Numbered from the stretch's first letter, positions 36,917 through 48,915 are shown. The stretch is DNA of 64,000 bases from Diphasiastrum complanatum (GCA_029204225.1 CM055095.1:46114010-46178009), one strand, 5' to 3'. Made by a program: numbers and translations. The notes: a model not told the origin generated them from the sequence alone.

Positions 36917-36966
<50 letters not shown>
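36763..36966. repeat. Two (GA)n tracts flanking telomere-like motifs
   Basis: GA tracts lie at 36763-36812 and 36920-36966. Between them, 36848-36890 holds three TTTAGGG/TTAGGG-type units, resembling the plant telomere repeat TTTAGGG or the telo box (AAACCCTA on the minus strand). This is 0.7 kb upstream of the NLR start and could be its old promoter or 5' leader. Confidence 0.8.
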
Positions 36967-36969
<3 letters not shown>

Positions 36970-37641
36970 GGTATGACCGTGACAGATGCTTGGAGAAAAA
37001 ATCAGGTGAACCGTCAATTACGTGAGGTAATGGCCAATTGGTCGGACCATTATCACAAATAATCCGGTCCCCGGACAGCTCGTGGACTCCGCCACTCCAC
37101 TGCTGCCGGGTCCTAGATTATTTATGGTAATGGCCCTCCCAATAATGGCCATTACCTACTACTTAATTGATATTTTTGTCATTCATTGCTCCTCCATGGA
37201 GTCTGATTCTTCTGCCCAATGCCAGCTTTCTTTCGCTAAACAATATCCACACATACATACATACTTGATAATACACAACCAACTAGATCAAGAGATACTT
37301 TGTAGATGACGGCTGTTTCCAGTCCTTCTGCAACCTGGTAGACTTGTGGTGGTGGAGATGGCAGAATCTAAGTGGTGTTGTGATATTTCTAGTGACCGCT
37401 AAGGAGCTGCATCAGACTTATTAGTGCGTTGAAGTTTATCACTACGGATCTGTCCAAGCTGTTTTCGTTGTAGATTTGCCATTTCATTTGGAAGCACGGG
37501 ACACCTGCTCATGCTGATGCAGCAAAGTTTCGGGCTTTGATCTGTTTTCAAAGCCCTATCTAGCGGCTGAAAACATCCATTGTAGGTTTCCTTGTTCATT
37601 CAAATCTGTAAATCGTGGTCCTGAAGGTATAGCGATTTAAA

Positions 37642-38931
37642 ATGGTGGACCCTGTGTTTGTGAGCATAACTGGGGCAGTGATCGCAGAGTTATTCGGTAG
37701 GGTTATCACGGCTGCAGAAATTGCTATCAGATGCAAGCATTTACAGCAGCCTTCAATCATGCAATTAAATGTTCAAGTACTTCCCCAAGTGCTGGTTCAA
37801 CACACAATTGGTTGCTTAGCCTCAGGGAAACCTTGGAAGATGCAGAGAAGGCCGTGAATGATTGCAGTGATCAGCCACTGTTGAATCCGTGGTCAAGATA
37901 TCAGATGGCGACCAGAATCGTTGAGATAACAGGTCGTTTAGGCGACCACTGCCAGCAAGCAACTCTAGTGACGCTGGGTGTTACTGTGTCACTGGCCCAG
38001 GAGCTGGAGGCCACAAGGAAGGAGATGCAAGAGGGGCTGCAGCGACTGGAGCTCTCAATGGCCACAAAAAACTCTCTTAGTTTCAAGTTTAATGCAGAGC
38101 GTGCCTTTTACCTGATCAAAACTCAAGTGGATAAATTGTCAACTTGGGTCAGGAACATTGGTGATGGAAGGCCAGGGGCATCTTCATCTCCATCTTTAAC
38201 CATGTTAGAAGATGGTGTTGAAAAATCGGCACATATGCAACCAGTCCCACAATTCGTGTTCGGCATGGAAAGACTGACTAAGCAGCTGCAAGAGTTGGTT
38301 TTGCCAACTAATAACACTGAACATAGATGCAAATGCATTGGAGTATGGGGCAGGCAAGACGTTGTTGGTTCAAAGAGTTTACAACAGCACAGAGCTGAGA
38401 AACTCTTTCAGGGAAGACTCAATGTATTGGCTGACAGTGGGGCAAAAACCTTCCATTCGAGCATTGTATGTCGCTTTGAGCAAACATTTTAATCTTCAAT
38501 TTGAGGATAATACTTCCCAAGAGGAATTAAAAATTATGTTATAGAAGAAAATGTTTCTTGTCCTAGATGATGTATGGGACGAAGGTGTATCGGAGCGGCT
38601 AGAATTAGCCAAGGGAGCAGGGAGTGTCACACTAGTGACCTCTCAAAATCGTCAGGTCCTTCAAAAGTTGAGTGAAACTGAGGTGATCGTGAGCCTTCTA
38701 TCTAAAGAAGATAGCTGGAGCCTTTTTTGTGTGCATGCTTTTGGTGGGGTTGGAAAGATCCCTCCAGAGTTCCAATGTTTGGCCAGGTTGGTGGCTGATG
38801 AATGCAAGGGCCTCCCATTGGCCCTAAAAGTATTGGCAGAGCAATGGTGGGAAAGCATACTTCTAATGAATGGCCTATCGAGCTGGCCAAATTGAAAAAC
38901 TCACAAATGCCCAGCAATTATGTGGAGAAGG
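37642..38931 (+). pseudogene. RPW8-type NLR pseudogene, N-terminal and NB-ARC part
   Basis: Relic of an intracellular immune receptor of the RPW8-NLR (helper NLR) type. It starts MVDPVFVSITGAVIAELF. The segment SLRETLEDAEKAV to MATRIVEITGRLGDHC matches the RPW8 four-helix domain. The NB-ARC domain follows: FVFGMERLTKQLQEL, P-loop GAGKTLLVQRVYN (38350), kinase-2 MFLVLDDVWDE (38551), and CKGLPLALKVLA (38810). Breaks seen are a frame change near 37735, one at the P-loop near 38345, an in-frame TAG at 38542 and a frame change near 38845. Reading then continues AMVGKHTSNEWPIELAKLK until a copia element interrupts at 38932. The 3' half is at 45395-46689. Confidence 0.88.
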
Positions 38932-39134
38932 TGTTAGAATGAATCACAGCGAGGAAGATGACAACATAAAAGGCAAAATCTACGAACACTCAATTGACCA
39001 ATCATAAAGCAAAATCACACACACATACAAAAGCGATATCTTAATTACCAAAAGCGTAATCATAGCCTTACGAAGCATGTACATATATCAGCATGCTAGT
39101 GTCATGCCAAGATTCTATATAATGTGCAATATGA
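38932..39134 (-). repeat. 3' LTR of the copia in the NLR gene
   Basis: 203 bp. On the plus strand it begins TGTTAGAATGAATC and ends GTGCAATATGA. A purine-rich GGAATGGAGG lies just inside on the minus strand. Confidence 0.9.
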
Positions 39135-42022
39135 CCTCCATTCCTGCATATGAAGATGCTGCCCTGGTTGTCGTTGAAGATCTTCATTCATTTTGTCGAG
39201 ATGCCTATCTCGTGACATAGACTCTTGATCCAAACATACTCCCTAGCACTATGACATATCCCCATTAGTTCCGCTCCAGTTGAGGAGAGAGCCACAAATT
39301 TTTGCTTACTACTTGCCCAGCTTACAGCTCCTCCGCCCATCATGAAGACGAACCCACAGGTGGATTTCCTGTCATCTGTGTCACCTGCCCAATCAGAGTC
39401 AACAAACCCCTCAATGTTTTCAAAAGGAAACATGTATTCCAAGCCAAGTCCAATGGTTCCCTTTAAGTATCTCAGAACTCTTTTGGCTGCTTGCTAATGA
39501 TCGATGCCTGGGTCTTCCAGATACCTGCTGAGTGATCCAATTGTCGTGGCTATATCTGGCCTAGTGCATACCATAGCGCACATCAACGATCCCACTAGGC
39601 TTCTATATGGATATCGGTTCATTTTTGCTCTATTAGACTCAGTTTGTGGTGACATCTCTTTGCTCAATCATATTCCCTGTTCTTGTGGAGTTCCAATGGG
39701 ATTGCAATTTTCCATCCCAATTTTTTTGAGCATATTAATGATGTACCTTTCCTGCCTTAGGTGGATAGATTTTCTGATTTTGTCTCTTTCAACTTGAATT
39801 CCTAGGCAATAATGTAGCTGCCCCATATCCTTGATTTCAAACTCAGTCTTCAATCCCGCCTTACAGGACTCCAGCCTTGAAATGTTGTCGCCAATCAAAA
39901 TTATATCATCCACATAAAGTGCTATGACAGTGATTTCCAAATGAGATCTCCTGACGAATATGCTCTGATCTGAGTTGCATTTCTTGAAATTTCGTTCATG
40001 AAGGTATATTTCAATTCGTTCATACCAGACTCTGGATGATTGCTTTAATCCATATAGGGCTTTGTTGAGCTTGCAGACCATGCCCGACCCTTCTGCAAAT
40101 CCGTCTGGTTGTTTCATATACACGGCCTCACTTAGTGTCCCGTTCAGGAATGCAATTTTGACGTCAAGCTGATGAATCTCCATGCCATTGGCAGTTGCGC
40201 ATGCAAGGATTATGCTAATCGATCCAATTCTAGCGACTAGGGCAAATGTTTCATCAAAGTACCTTCTGTTTGCGAGCATCCTTTGGCTACTATCCGTGCC
40301 TTATATCTCTCCACATTGCCCTCTGCATCATATTTTAATTTATAAATCCACCTGCAGCCAATGGCTCTCCTCCCTTCTGGTAGGTGTACCAGATTCCACG
40401 CATTGTTCTTCTTAATCGACTCCATTTCTTCTGTCATTGCATGGAGCCACTCATTCCAGTCTCCCCTCTCTTGAGCTTCCCAGTAAGATCCTGGCTCTTC
40501 ATCTGGTTCTTGACTCATGAACATCATCTCATCGCTTTGTGGAGCTCTCTTTGCCTTGTTTGGCCTTGCCTCAGCAATTGTCTCTGGTCTCTCCCGATTG
40601 AACTTGATCTTGAGCCTTGGTTGCCTCACTGTATCAAGTTCTTCGTTCTCTTCTGCATCAAAAAATTCTTTCCCCGTGGACATCTGACCATCAATGCTCT
40701 CATCATGGGCATGATCCTCCGACGATACGTTGTCTTGGGATGTATTGGAGCTCGAAATGCTAATGACCTTTGTAGGAAACACCATGCCCCCTTGAGTCCA
40801 TGATTAGAACCAGAATTGGAGGTGGGTTTTACCACCACTGTGGGATCTTCATCAAACACGACATCCCTTGCATTGATGAACTTTTTTGTAACAAGATCAA
40901 AAAGCTTATATCCTTTAGCTCCTTCCGGATATCCTACAAACTTAGCATTTTTTGGATTTGGGATCAAGTTTCTTCCGATTTTCTTTGGGAATATATATGT
41001 ATGCAGTGCAGCCAAAACCCTAAAGTGATCTACTCTTGGCTTATGTCCATACCACATCTCGTGAGGGGTTTTTCCTGCCAAGACCTTTGTTGGAGATCTG
41101 TTGATTATGTGACATGTAGTTGCAACAGCCTCTGCCCATAGATACTTAGGTAGATTATTCTCCTGCAACATACAACGAGTCATTTCCATCAGCATTCTGA
41201 TTTTTCTTCCGCCAAACCATTCTGTTCAAGAGTGTATGGGACAATAAATTCTCTCAAGATACCATTTGTTGTAAAGCTACCTTTACAAGCTTTACTTATG
41301 GCGCCATCGGTGCCAGCTATGTCCCCGGCGCCAGCAGCGCCCCTGCTCCCGGCGCCACTGTGACCAGAATCCAGCCGGCGCCAAGTTCCTATGGCTGAAA
41401 ATCTTTGATCGGTTCTAGCGAAGTCCAGAGAGCTCAGATCGATGTGCAATCACCTCACACGATCTAGGCATGATTAAAGGAAGCCTGGGGATCAATAAAA
41501 TCTAGAGAGAGAAAATGACTTTCTAGAAAGAGAAAATCCTAGAGAGAGAAAAACGTGCTTTACCAGCTTGGGTAGAGTGCTTGGTATGAGGGGGGGTGCC
41601 GAATCACACCAATACTATATATAGGGGAGTGCGAGTTGCGACTCAGGGCGAGCTCCAACCAAGTCTCAGCCTCCCTTGCTGGAATGTTGTCATGGCTCTC
41701 GCCTTGGCATGCTAGCGCCCCGGAGACTAGGGTCGGTCACACACTCGAAATGTAACCTTCTCAGATTTATCAATAAAGTGGGATTTTCCTCAAACTGACT
41801 CTGATTACCTTCTGGGTTTCAGTGTTCGGTAAAAGCGCCATTTGTAAGGCCGCTTTCAAAATTTTTAACTTGGCACATAGCTGAGGGTCGTATCCCGGGA
41901 CGCCAGCGGTATGCCGTCGGGACCATTCGGTCCATGGCGCCAGCGGTATGCTGTCGGGACCATTTGATCCAGGAACTGGTTGTTTCCATATCTGTTGCGA
42001 CTTGTGGTTCTGAGTGTTCCTT

Positions 42023-42405
42023 GCATGAACGTGAATGGGTTAAGCTCTTGGGCAACGGGCTCTAACTTGTCGGCTGAGTTGGATGGCTTGCTTGGGTGGA
42101 TGTTACCTGTTTATGGCTGTCCAGTCTGGCGTGGCGCCAGGTTGGCTTCCAGCGCTCGTGACGAAGCTTTCAGTTGGTTAAGTCTGATGTAAGTAAGACC
42201 GCTTGCTTGGAATGGATGTTACTCGTTTGTAACGAAGCTTCGAGTTGGTTAAGTTTGATGTATGTCGGGCGGCTTGCTTGGAGGGAAGTCACCCACATCG
42301 GGACCCCCGATCTGGCATGGCGCCAGGTTGGATCTCAATGTTGGTTTTCGGAACTTCAAGTTGGTTAAGTCTGATCGTTGTTGGCGAGTTGGCTGCTTGT
42401 ACGTC
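42023..42405 (+). repeat. Degenerate direct repeats in the nested element LTR
   Basis: The motif AGTTGGTTAAGTCTGATG followed by GGCTTGCTTGG occurs at about 42169, 42242 and 42358, with a weaker copy at 42027. The pair GCCAGCGGTATGCCGTCGGG recurs at about 41901 and 41939. Confidence 0.7.
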
Positions 42406-42570
42406 AAGTGGGTTTGGATGGCAAGAGTTGAAGGCTGGGAAGCTAAGTCATGGTTCCCGGCTCCCTTTGGGATGCCTGTGCTACATGTGGTATCAGAGCC
42501 GACTGGCCAGTCAGCTATGCGGATCTCACGGAAATGGCCACCGTTTGGGGTTTATCTAGACAACTGTTGT

Positions 42571-42965
42571 GCAAGGTGCTGCCCACAGTGTAAGCACGGG
42601 TGCGTCCATGGTCGGGGTGGTCGGCAGAACGGGGGACTTGATGAGTCAAGGTGCTGCCCTTGAGGTGTAAGCACGGTCAGTTCTCGCGGTTCGGGCCTGG
42701 CGCTGTCTGCACGTAGGACGGATGAGGCAAAGTGCTGCCTAGGGAGGTGAAAGCACGGTCTGTACCTTGTGGGGTGCGGGGCGACATGTTCCAACCTTAC
42801 GGGTTAACCATTGATACAGAGATGCTGCTCGAATTCGGGTGTAAAGCACGGGTGGTTAGCTGCCGGTGCGGGATAGCTGCCGATCGTTTAGCTATAGGGG
42901 CTATCGACCAAAAAGTGGTGGGGCGTGACTGAGGCAATGTGCTGCTTAATGGTGAAAGCATGGAT
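42571..42965 (+). repeat. Five degenerate repeats with small GTGCT...AGCAC hairpins
   Basis: Units at about 42571, 42646, 42727, 42817 and 42934 share the pattern CAA-GTGCTGCC, 10-15 bases, then GGTGTAAAGCACGG. GTGCT and AGCAC are complementary, so each can form a short hairpin. Spacing is about 75-115 bp. They lie just after the primer site of the nested element. Confidence 0.75.
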
Positions 42966-45002
42966 AGTTGGAGGGGTGTCCTATGTGGGCTGATTCCGTG
43001 ATCGATTTGTATGGGCGCGGCCAGGCAAAGGTCCGTTGGCAGGACCATCTCAAAGGGGGACCTTGTCTTTGTTACTTGTTAGTAAACCTGCCTGAGTGTC
43101 TTACTTGTATGTATTCGTGGTGAGTCTTAGTACTCGTGCTTTGCCTGGTTTGCATGATTGCTTGTGATACAAGGAACTGATGGCTCGAGAAGGAACCTTT
43201 TCTTTTGAAGGCTGATACCATCAAACAAAGAGGACTACAGAATCTGTGGGGCGGATTCAGTGGATCTTGTTGGGTGTATCTCTGGAAAGCGTTCCCTATG
43301 TTGCTTCCCAAAAATACACACATCACATTTGTCAATCCCCTCCTTGACATCGTAATCGAACCTCCTTAGCATCTCGTCATTCGCCAAGGTTTGGAGACTC
43401 GCATCCAAGATGCCCCATCCGCCTGTGCCAAAGATTGTTGGTTTTGTTGGAGTCCACCGTCAGACATGCCATAGATCTTTTGTCAGCTCCTCCTTGTAGC
43501 TGATACAAACCTCCTATCCTGAATCCAATGCCGATTGGTTCGTCATCCGTCTGAATGCTGCACCCTTCTTTTTCGAACAACACATGATATCCAGCATCTG
43601 TAAGTCTGGCTACCGACATCAGGTTCTTGGCTAAATTAGGAACATGTAGGACGTCACATAGGTTCACACTCCTGTCTTGCACAAGCCATATGCAAACGGA
43701 GCCTCTCCTTATCGCATCAATCATGCCTTTATCCCCCATCATGATCTCCTTACCGCTGAGCATCTGATAGGTGATGAAGGCATCACGATTATTTGTCATA
43801 TGGGACGAAGCTGCAGAATCAAGATACCAGTATGGGTCTGCGTCAACGATTTGTCTCTTGGCTTTCAACTTTACGTCGATGATCTCATTAGAATCATACG
43901 ATATGTCATATGACTGGGTGTCAGATAGTTCCAGGGAGTTCCAACTCTCCTTAGCCATCATAGCAAATACATTTGTGGTCTCCTGCACTTCATCAGCTAA
44001 GTTGGCTTGATCTGGACTCCTCCTCTGCATGTCAGCTTTCTTTTTGTTGCATTCACGAGCGAAGTGCCCTAGCCGACCACAGTAGTAACACTTCTTGTCA
44101 GATTTCTCTGGCCATCCTTTCTTCTTGAAGTCCTTCTCTTGCCGACTCGATTGCCCTCCTTCTGTAATGGGTCTTTGGTTCTTGATTCCCATCTTCTTGA
44201 AGCCACTCAAGAGTGCCATTTCATCCTCTGCTGGATTAACCTTCCGCCTACTTTCTTCCTGAATGAGCCTCCGAGTGATAAACTCCATGTCCAGTTTATC
44301 CTCTAACTCATCGAGCATCATGACCAGCAAATCCTAGCTGGATGGGAGACTCGTGATCAGATTGTATATAAGCTATTGCTTGTCAACCACCGCACCGACT
44401 GCGATTAGCTGTCTTCCAATGTCCTTAATGTTCTCCACATGGTCTCTCATTGAATCACCCTCACTCATCTTGGTGTTCGTCAGCTGCCTCTGCAACATCA
44501 GAATGCTTGAGAAACCTTTAGCTTGAAAGCTACCAAGAAGCGCATCCCATACCCCCTTTGTTGTCTCCTCATCTCTCACTAATGAGATCGCGGTCTCACC
44601 TAAGCTCAGGCACAACATCATGTGTGCTTTCGCAGCAATCAATTCGGCCTGCAATGCGTTCTTCACCCGACCCTCTTGATCCAGGTCAGGAGTCTCCTCA
44701 CCTGATACAACGCCCGAGAGGCCCTTGTTTTTCAGCAAGATCTTCATCTTCCAACTCCACGAGCAGTAATTGTCAGCCTCTAGCCGATCAATCATCTTGT
44801 TCTCTGTCGACGCTTCTAGTGCCATCTTCTCCGATTTGTAGGAGCTTCAAACGATTGTCACTTTATGCAGATTGACCGATCGCACGAGTTCACTCGTGTC
44901 AGCAAAAGGTAGAATCAGCAATCGATGCTGCTCTGATACTGCTCGATCCAAGATAGTATGTGATCCTGGATTCTTCCTTTACGTACGTGGGCCCATAACC
45001 AT

Positions 45003-45205
45003 TGTTAGAATGAATCACAGCGAGGAAGATGACAACATAAAAGGCAGAATCTACGAACACTCAATTGATCAATCATAAAGCAAAATCACACACACATACA
45101 AAAGCGATATCTTAATTACCAAAAGCGTAATCATAGACTCACGAAGCATGTACATATATCAGCATGCTAGTGTCATGCCAAGATTCTATATAATGTGCAA
45201 TATGA
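45003..45205 (-). repeat. 5' LTR of the copia in the NLR gene
   Basis: 203 bp copy of 38932-39134. The minus-strand sequence just inside it, TGGTTATGGGCCC, would be the primer site but is not the usual initiator-Met type. Confidence 0.9.
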
Positions 45206-45394
45206 TGACTATCATATTCACACCTACGTATTCACACTTATCTAACGTGGCATCAAGCATGCCAAGAAAACTTTGGCTAATCCTACGTATTCTAGATACA
45301 TGAGAGATACATTCGCGATGAGCCATGTGACTGGAGACGGTTAGTAGTGACCGTTGGTGTCATGTGACATGGACACCAACAAAAGGAGATTTTA
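45206..45394. other. Non-NLR sequence between the copia LTR and the NLR 3' half
   Basis: These 189 bases belong neither to the LTR nor to the NLR reading. They could be a former intron piece or a second small insertion. A TG...CA block (TGACTATC to CACCAACA, 45206-45379) is compatible with a short solo LTR, but no duplicate or target duplication supports it. Confidence 0.4.
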
Positions 45395-46689
45395 AACCGC
45401 CTTGAGCTAAGCTTTAATTATTTGGACAATTTTTACCCCCTAGCAAGGAGTGATTCCTCTACTTTGCTGCCTTTTGTGAGGATCATGTAGTATAAAAAGA
45501 TATTTTGTTTGATCTTTGGATAGGAGAGCGCATGGTGGGAGATTGTGGTGATGACCCTGAGGATGATGCATTCTAGTTGTTGGGCCTTTTGATAGGTCGC
45601 TCATTGATTGAATTGCACACTTCCAAACTTTATGGAGATCACAACAAATATTTCAAGATTCATGATGTATTGCGAGACCTTGCCCTCCACATATTGGGAC
45701 GGAATAGAGCAGAGCACGAAAGGTCTTCCCTTTTTCAGGCTGCGAAATATCTAAAACAGTTTCCTTCCGAGTGGATGACAGAGAGTAGAGGTTGTTCACT
45801 TGCAGCACACAGACTTTCACTAATGGACAATCAGGTCACACAACTCCCTTCGTGCACCCGACTTACGCACTTTGCTTCTTCATTACAACCCCCTGAAGTC
45901 TTTGCCCATTGGTCTTCTTGAGGGTCTGGGAATGATCTTGGACCTAACTCATACTGATATAAAGTCCCTGTCAAACAGCATTGGCAATCTCAAGCTCCTA
46001 GTGCACCTCAACCTTTCCAGATCTCGAATAAAAAAATTGCCAAATTCTGTTCGTTATCTTAGAAGGCTTGAGATAATCTATCTGTCGGATTGCTCTGACT
46101 TGAAGTGCTTGCCTGCTGGGTTCACAAAATTGAGCTCATTGAAATCTCTGGATTTAAACAGATGTCATGATTTTATATGGGAGGAGAGCAGAGCGCTCCC
46201 AAAGTGCTCTTTGATTTCAAGGTCGTTGCTGATCAGAAAGGCTTCATTGGAAGACATATGCCACCTGTCCTTGTTTACCCGTGGCCTTGTCACTATTGGT
46301 GAACTTGAAAATGCTTCAGGTTAAGGGATTCGACCAGTCCGTGAGGTTACCAAATGAGATGCAATCTTTGGTAGAGCTCCGGGATATGGAACTTCATGGC
46401 TGCAGTAAGCTGGTTGAGCTGCCAGAATGGATCAAATCCTTCAAATATCTTACACGCCTCTCACTGGTGTCGTGTAGGAATCTGTCACATCTTCCTGCTC
46501 TGGATTCGCTTCCCATGCTTTCTCGAGCTAGACCTGAGCTGTTGCACCCACCTTCCTACATCATTCGGCCGTGCTGGTGCCTTTCCCGTTCTTGAGATTT
46601 TTTGGTTGGATAATTGTCATCGGCTGCTGGCATTTCCTGCTCTACAACCAGGGGCCATGCCAAAGCTCTTGGTCCTTAATCCATGTTGA
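45395..46689 (+). pseudogene. RPW8-type NLR pseudogene, ARC2 and LRR part
   Basis: Continues the NLR of 37642-38931. It starts RLELSFNYLDN, then FLYFAAF-EDH, DLWIGERMVGDCGDD, and the MHD-region reading YFKIHDVLRDLALHILGR (45650). Leucine-rich repeats follow: IKSLSNSIGNLKLLVHLNLS, IKKLPNSVRYLRRLEIIYLS, LKCLPAGFTKLSSLKSLDL, then further repeats to about 46689. In-frame stops occur at 45451, 45493 and 45574, and the frame changes near 45890, 46300 and 46520. With the four breaks upstream and the copia insertion, the gene is dead. Confidence 0.88.
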
Positions 46690-47289
46690 ATCCAAATGTT
46701 TGCTGACTAAATGTGACAAGGACATTATCATACATAATGTCAAAAGTATATGGTGTCTTTCTATGAAACAAAATATTAACATGATGAAAAATTATATATG
46801 TGTCCAGTGGATGATGGTGAGAGCTAATCATACATCAATCAATCTATTTTAAATAGGGAGTTTGCGTAGAATACCCATTATAATCAAAAGTCTATTGGTA
46901 GGTTTTGCACCAAGTGGATTAAATTTGCAACAAGGGCCACCATCACAAATAAGGTCCACTTATCCAATCAACCTCCACAAAGATTGCTTGATCACTATTA
47001 CAATTGCAAAATTTTAAGACATTATTCAGTTTAGTGTCATGAACCAAAAAGACAAACGAGATATGTATATCTTTGTGCAAATTGCTTCATGCCAAGGCAT
47101 GTTACAATTGACTATCCTTCATGCTCAAAAGTCCTCAAAAGTTACACTGTTTTTTGACTTTTTGAGACCCTTGTCTAATTCTAACCAAACTTCATAATAG
47201 CATTAGGACATCTTCTTCCTATTCTTGCATTAAAGCAGTCTTCATCATGCATGTGCTCCTATGTCCAATTATAGGTCTGGGCCCCCATA
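46690..47289. other. AT-rich spacer, possibly part of a gypsy 3' LTR
   Basis: No gene seen. The minus-strand LTR that begins at 47408 must extend leftward into this stretch, but its end is not identifiable without the partner LTR. Confidence 0.45.
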
Positions 47290-47489
47290 TGATTATTAAT
47301 TACTTAACATGCCAAGCCCAAAATGACGAGGCATATATACACCTGGAGTGACCGGTTATCCACATCAGGAATTAATCCGATTCCCTTATACAGGACATGG
47401 ACGTAACATTCTTCCCCCCTTAAATCAGTTTTGTCCTCAGAACGAGTAACTAGGGAAGACCCAATTTGTATGCTTTTAACTTTTCCCAT
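47290..47489 (-). mobile_element. Ty3/gypsy 3' end: last codons, purine tract, LTR start
   Basis: Minus-strand reading SSLVTRSEDKTDLRGEEC, followed by a purine tract AAGGGGGGAAGAA (47421-47409) and an LTR start TGTTACGTCC (47408), is the typical junction at the 3' end of gypsy elements. A TATATA box lies inside the LTR near 47334. The rest of the element to the right has decayed beyond recognition. Confidence 0.6.
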
Positions 47490-48769
47490 GAATCATTATC
47501 CTCAATTTGACCAACCAACCTAAGCAAGCACATAGAGATAGAACAATTTCTCAATTGTTTATCTCTGATCCTGAGTACTCATGGGTCCAATGATACAATG
47601 AGCGATAAATCCTCCAAATGGACAAAATCTTCAATACATCTAACTGTCATCATCATATAAAGTAAGTTTACATGATACACTAGATGAGCAGTCAACCAAA
47701 CCTGAAGATTAAGTTTAAAAGCTAACTAATCAATCATTTAACTTTCACTTTTACCCTGAAAATCAATTTTTAGTCTGAGTCCAATATCAAATAAGTACTT
47801 AGAGACGGAATAATTCTCAAATTCATTATTTCTACATTGAAATACTATATTGACCTTTAGAAGTACACTAAGAGATAAATTTTTCCATTGGGTTTGATTC
47901 TCTCCAATCTATTAACATCACCTTCATGTAACCTCAATTTACATGAGTCATTGGGTGAGTTCTCAACTTACATTAGAGATCAAAAGTTAAAGATTCAAAA
48001 CAATTATAGTCCAAGACTATCCACAAATACTTGTAGACCTATCATAAATGCTTCAGTCCCAAGTACCACAAATACTCTCTTGAGTTAAGTACTCTATTCC
48101 TAGCATCATATGCCAAAAAATAGCAACCATTCAATCTTGATAAACTTAACTGCTCCTAGTTAACCGGAGAATTTAGGCTGAAAAACAGTACACAAGCATT
48201 CCTTGACTACAATCTGTAAAGGTAAGCAAATTTCTCATAAGTAAACAATTACTTAATGAAAATGCTTGTGAGATCCAAACAATCTCAAGTTTGTACACAA
48301 ATTTAGAGTTCAAATAACAGATCTAAATTTTAACTCCACCAATTGATCAAGAATTACGAAGTTGCATATAAGCTCATGCATCAATATGTGACTATCTTCT
48401 TCTACTATGATGACAAAGTCAATTTCGCTGGCATCATTATGCACAATTGACATTTTGCATATCAAGTTCCACCCTCATAGCCACATTGAAGCACAAAGCT
48501 CCTAAGTTTTGGAGCTTGTGGGCTACGAGCTGTCTATTGTAATTACGTACTAGTAGATATCACTTGCTTATTATGTTTGGTTTTTTAGCATCTTAAAAAG
48601 CAGAATATTCATGTACTATTTTCCAAATCCCTTTGCTAGGTTTTCCTCTCCTCAAGCTGCGTTTGCCAGCCATCACCTCATGCTCCACTTTATGGTTGCC
48701 ATGTGGTTCAGTCAAGGTCAAAGTGCTCATTATGTTTCATAAAATACATGTGAAAAAAGTCAAAGGTAC
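47490..48769. other. Spacer without recognisable gene
   Basis: AT-rich, no protein family, RNA gene or clear repeat seen. Confidence 0.6.
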
Positions 48770-48915
48770 CTTATGCAATGGAAGGTGCCGAGCACCGGAC
48801 ACTCTACCCGATAAGTATTTCCAGAATTTTTAGACGAGGCCTAGAGCCTAAAAATTCTGGAAATCCGGCTTACTGGTGGGCAGAATGTCCTATGCTCGAC
48901 ACCTTTCGTAATACA
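48770..48915. repeat. Foldback hairpin, arms about 60 bp with perfect 17-bp inner stem
   Basis: Inner arms ATTTCCAGAATTTTTAG (48817-48833) and its exact complement (48848-48864) enclose a 14-nt loop. Outer arms also pair imperfectly: AGGTGCCGAGCACCGGACA on the left against AGGTGTCGAGCATAGGACA from the right. It looks like a small foldback or MITE, or a hairpin RNA locus. Confidence 0.75.

Larger units (their letters stand above)
41285..43200 (+). mobile_element. Non-coding GC-rich element nested in the copia integrase region
   Basis: Copia integrase similarity stops near 41285 and resumes near 43200. The 1.9 kb between holds a TATA box (CTATATATAG, about 41623), AATAAA at 41769, primer site TGGTATCAGAGCC (42488-42500) and a purine tract CAAAGGGGGA (43051-43062). 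That is the order expected of a plus-strand LTR element: long LTR, primer site, non-coding interior. No gag or pol reading is found. A matching 3' LTR was not found, so it may be truncated. Limits are approximate. Confidence 0.65.
38932..45205 (-). mobile_element. Ty1/copia element inserted in the NLR gene
   Basis: A 6.27 kb minus-strand element between 203 bp LTRs that differ at four positions (2%), hence young. In order: gag region (44825-44373), zinc knuckle CYYCGRLGHFAREC and protease region with YLDSAASSHM (44330-43380), integrase zinc end (CDVCIFGKQ, about 43300), integrase/linker remainder (41285-40626), reverse transcriptase (40785-39668) and RNase H (39442-39188). The integrase region is split by another element at about 41285-43200. 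Coding regions look broken, about five interruptions besides the insertion. I see no matching target duplication, so the flanks may have been rearranged. Confidence 0.9.

Noticed and set aside
42646-42757. Hammerhead ribozymes (retrozyme-like) in the five repeats
   Set aside because: GATGAG and GTGAAA-like words occur, but no unit has both the CTGATGA and GAAA cores correctly placed around a cleavage triplet.
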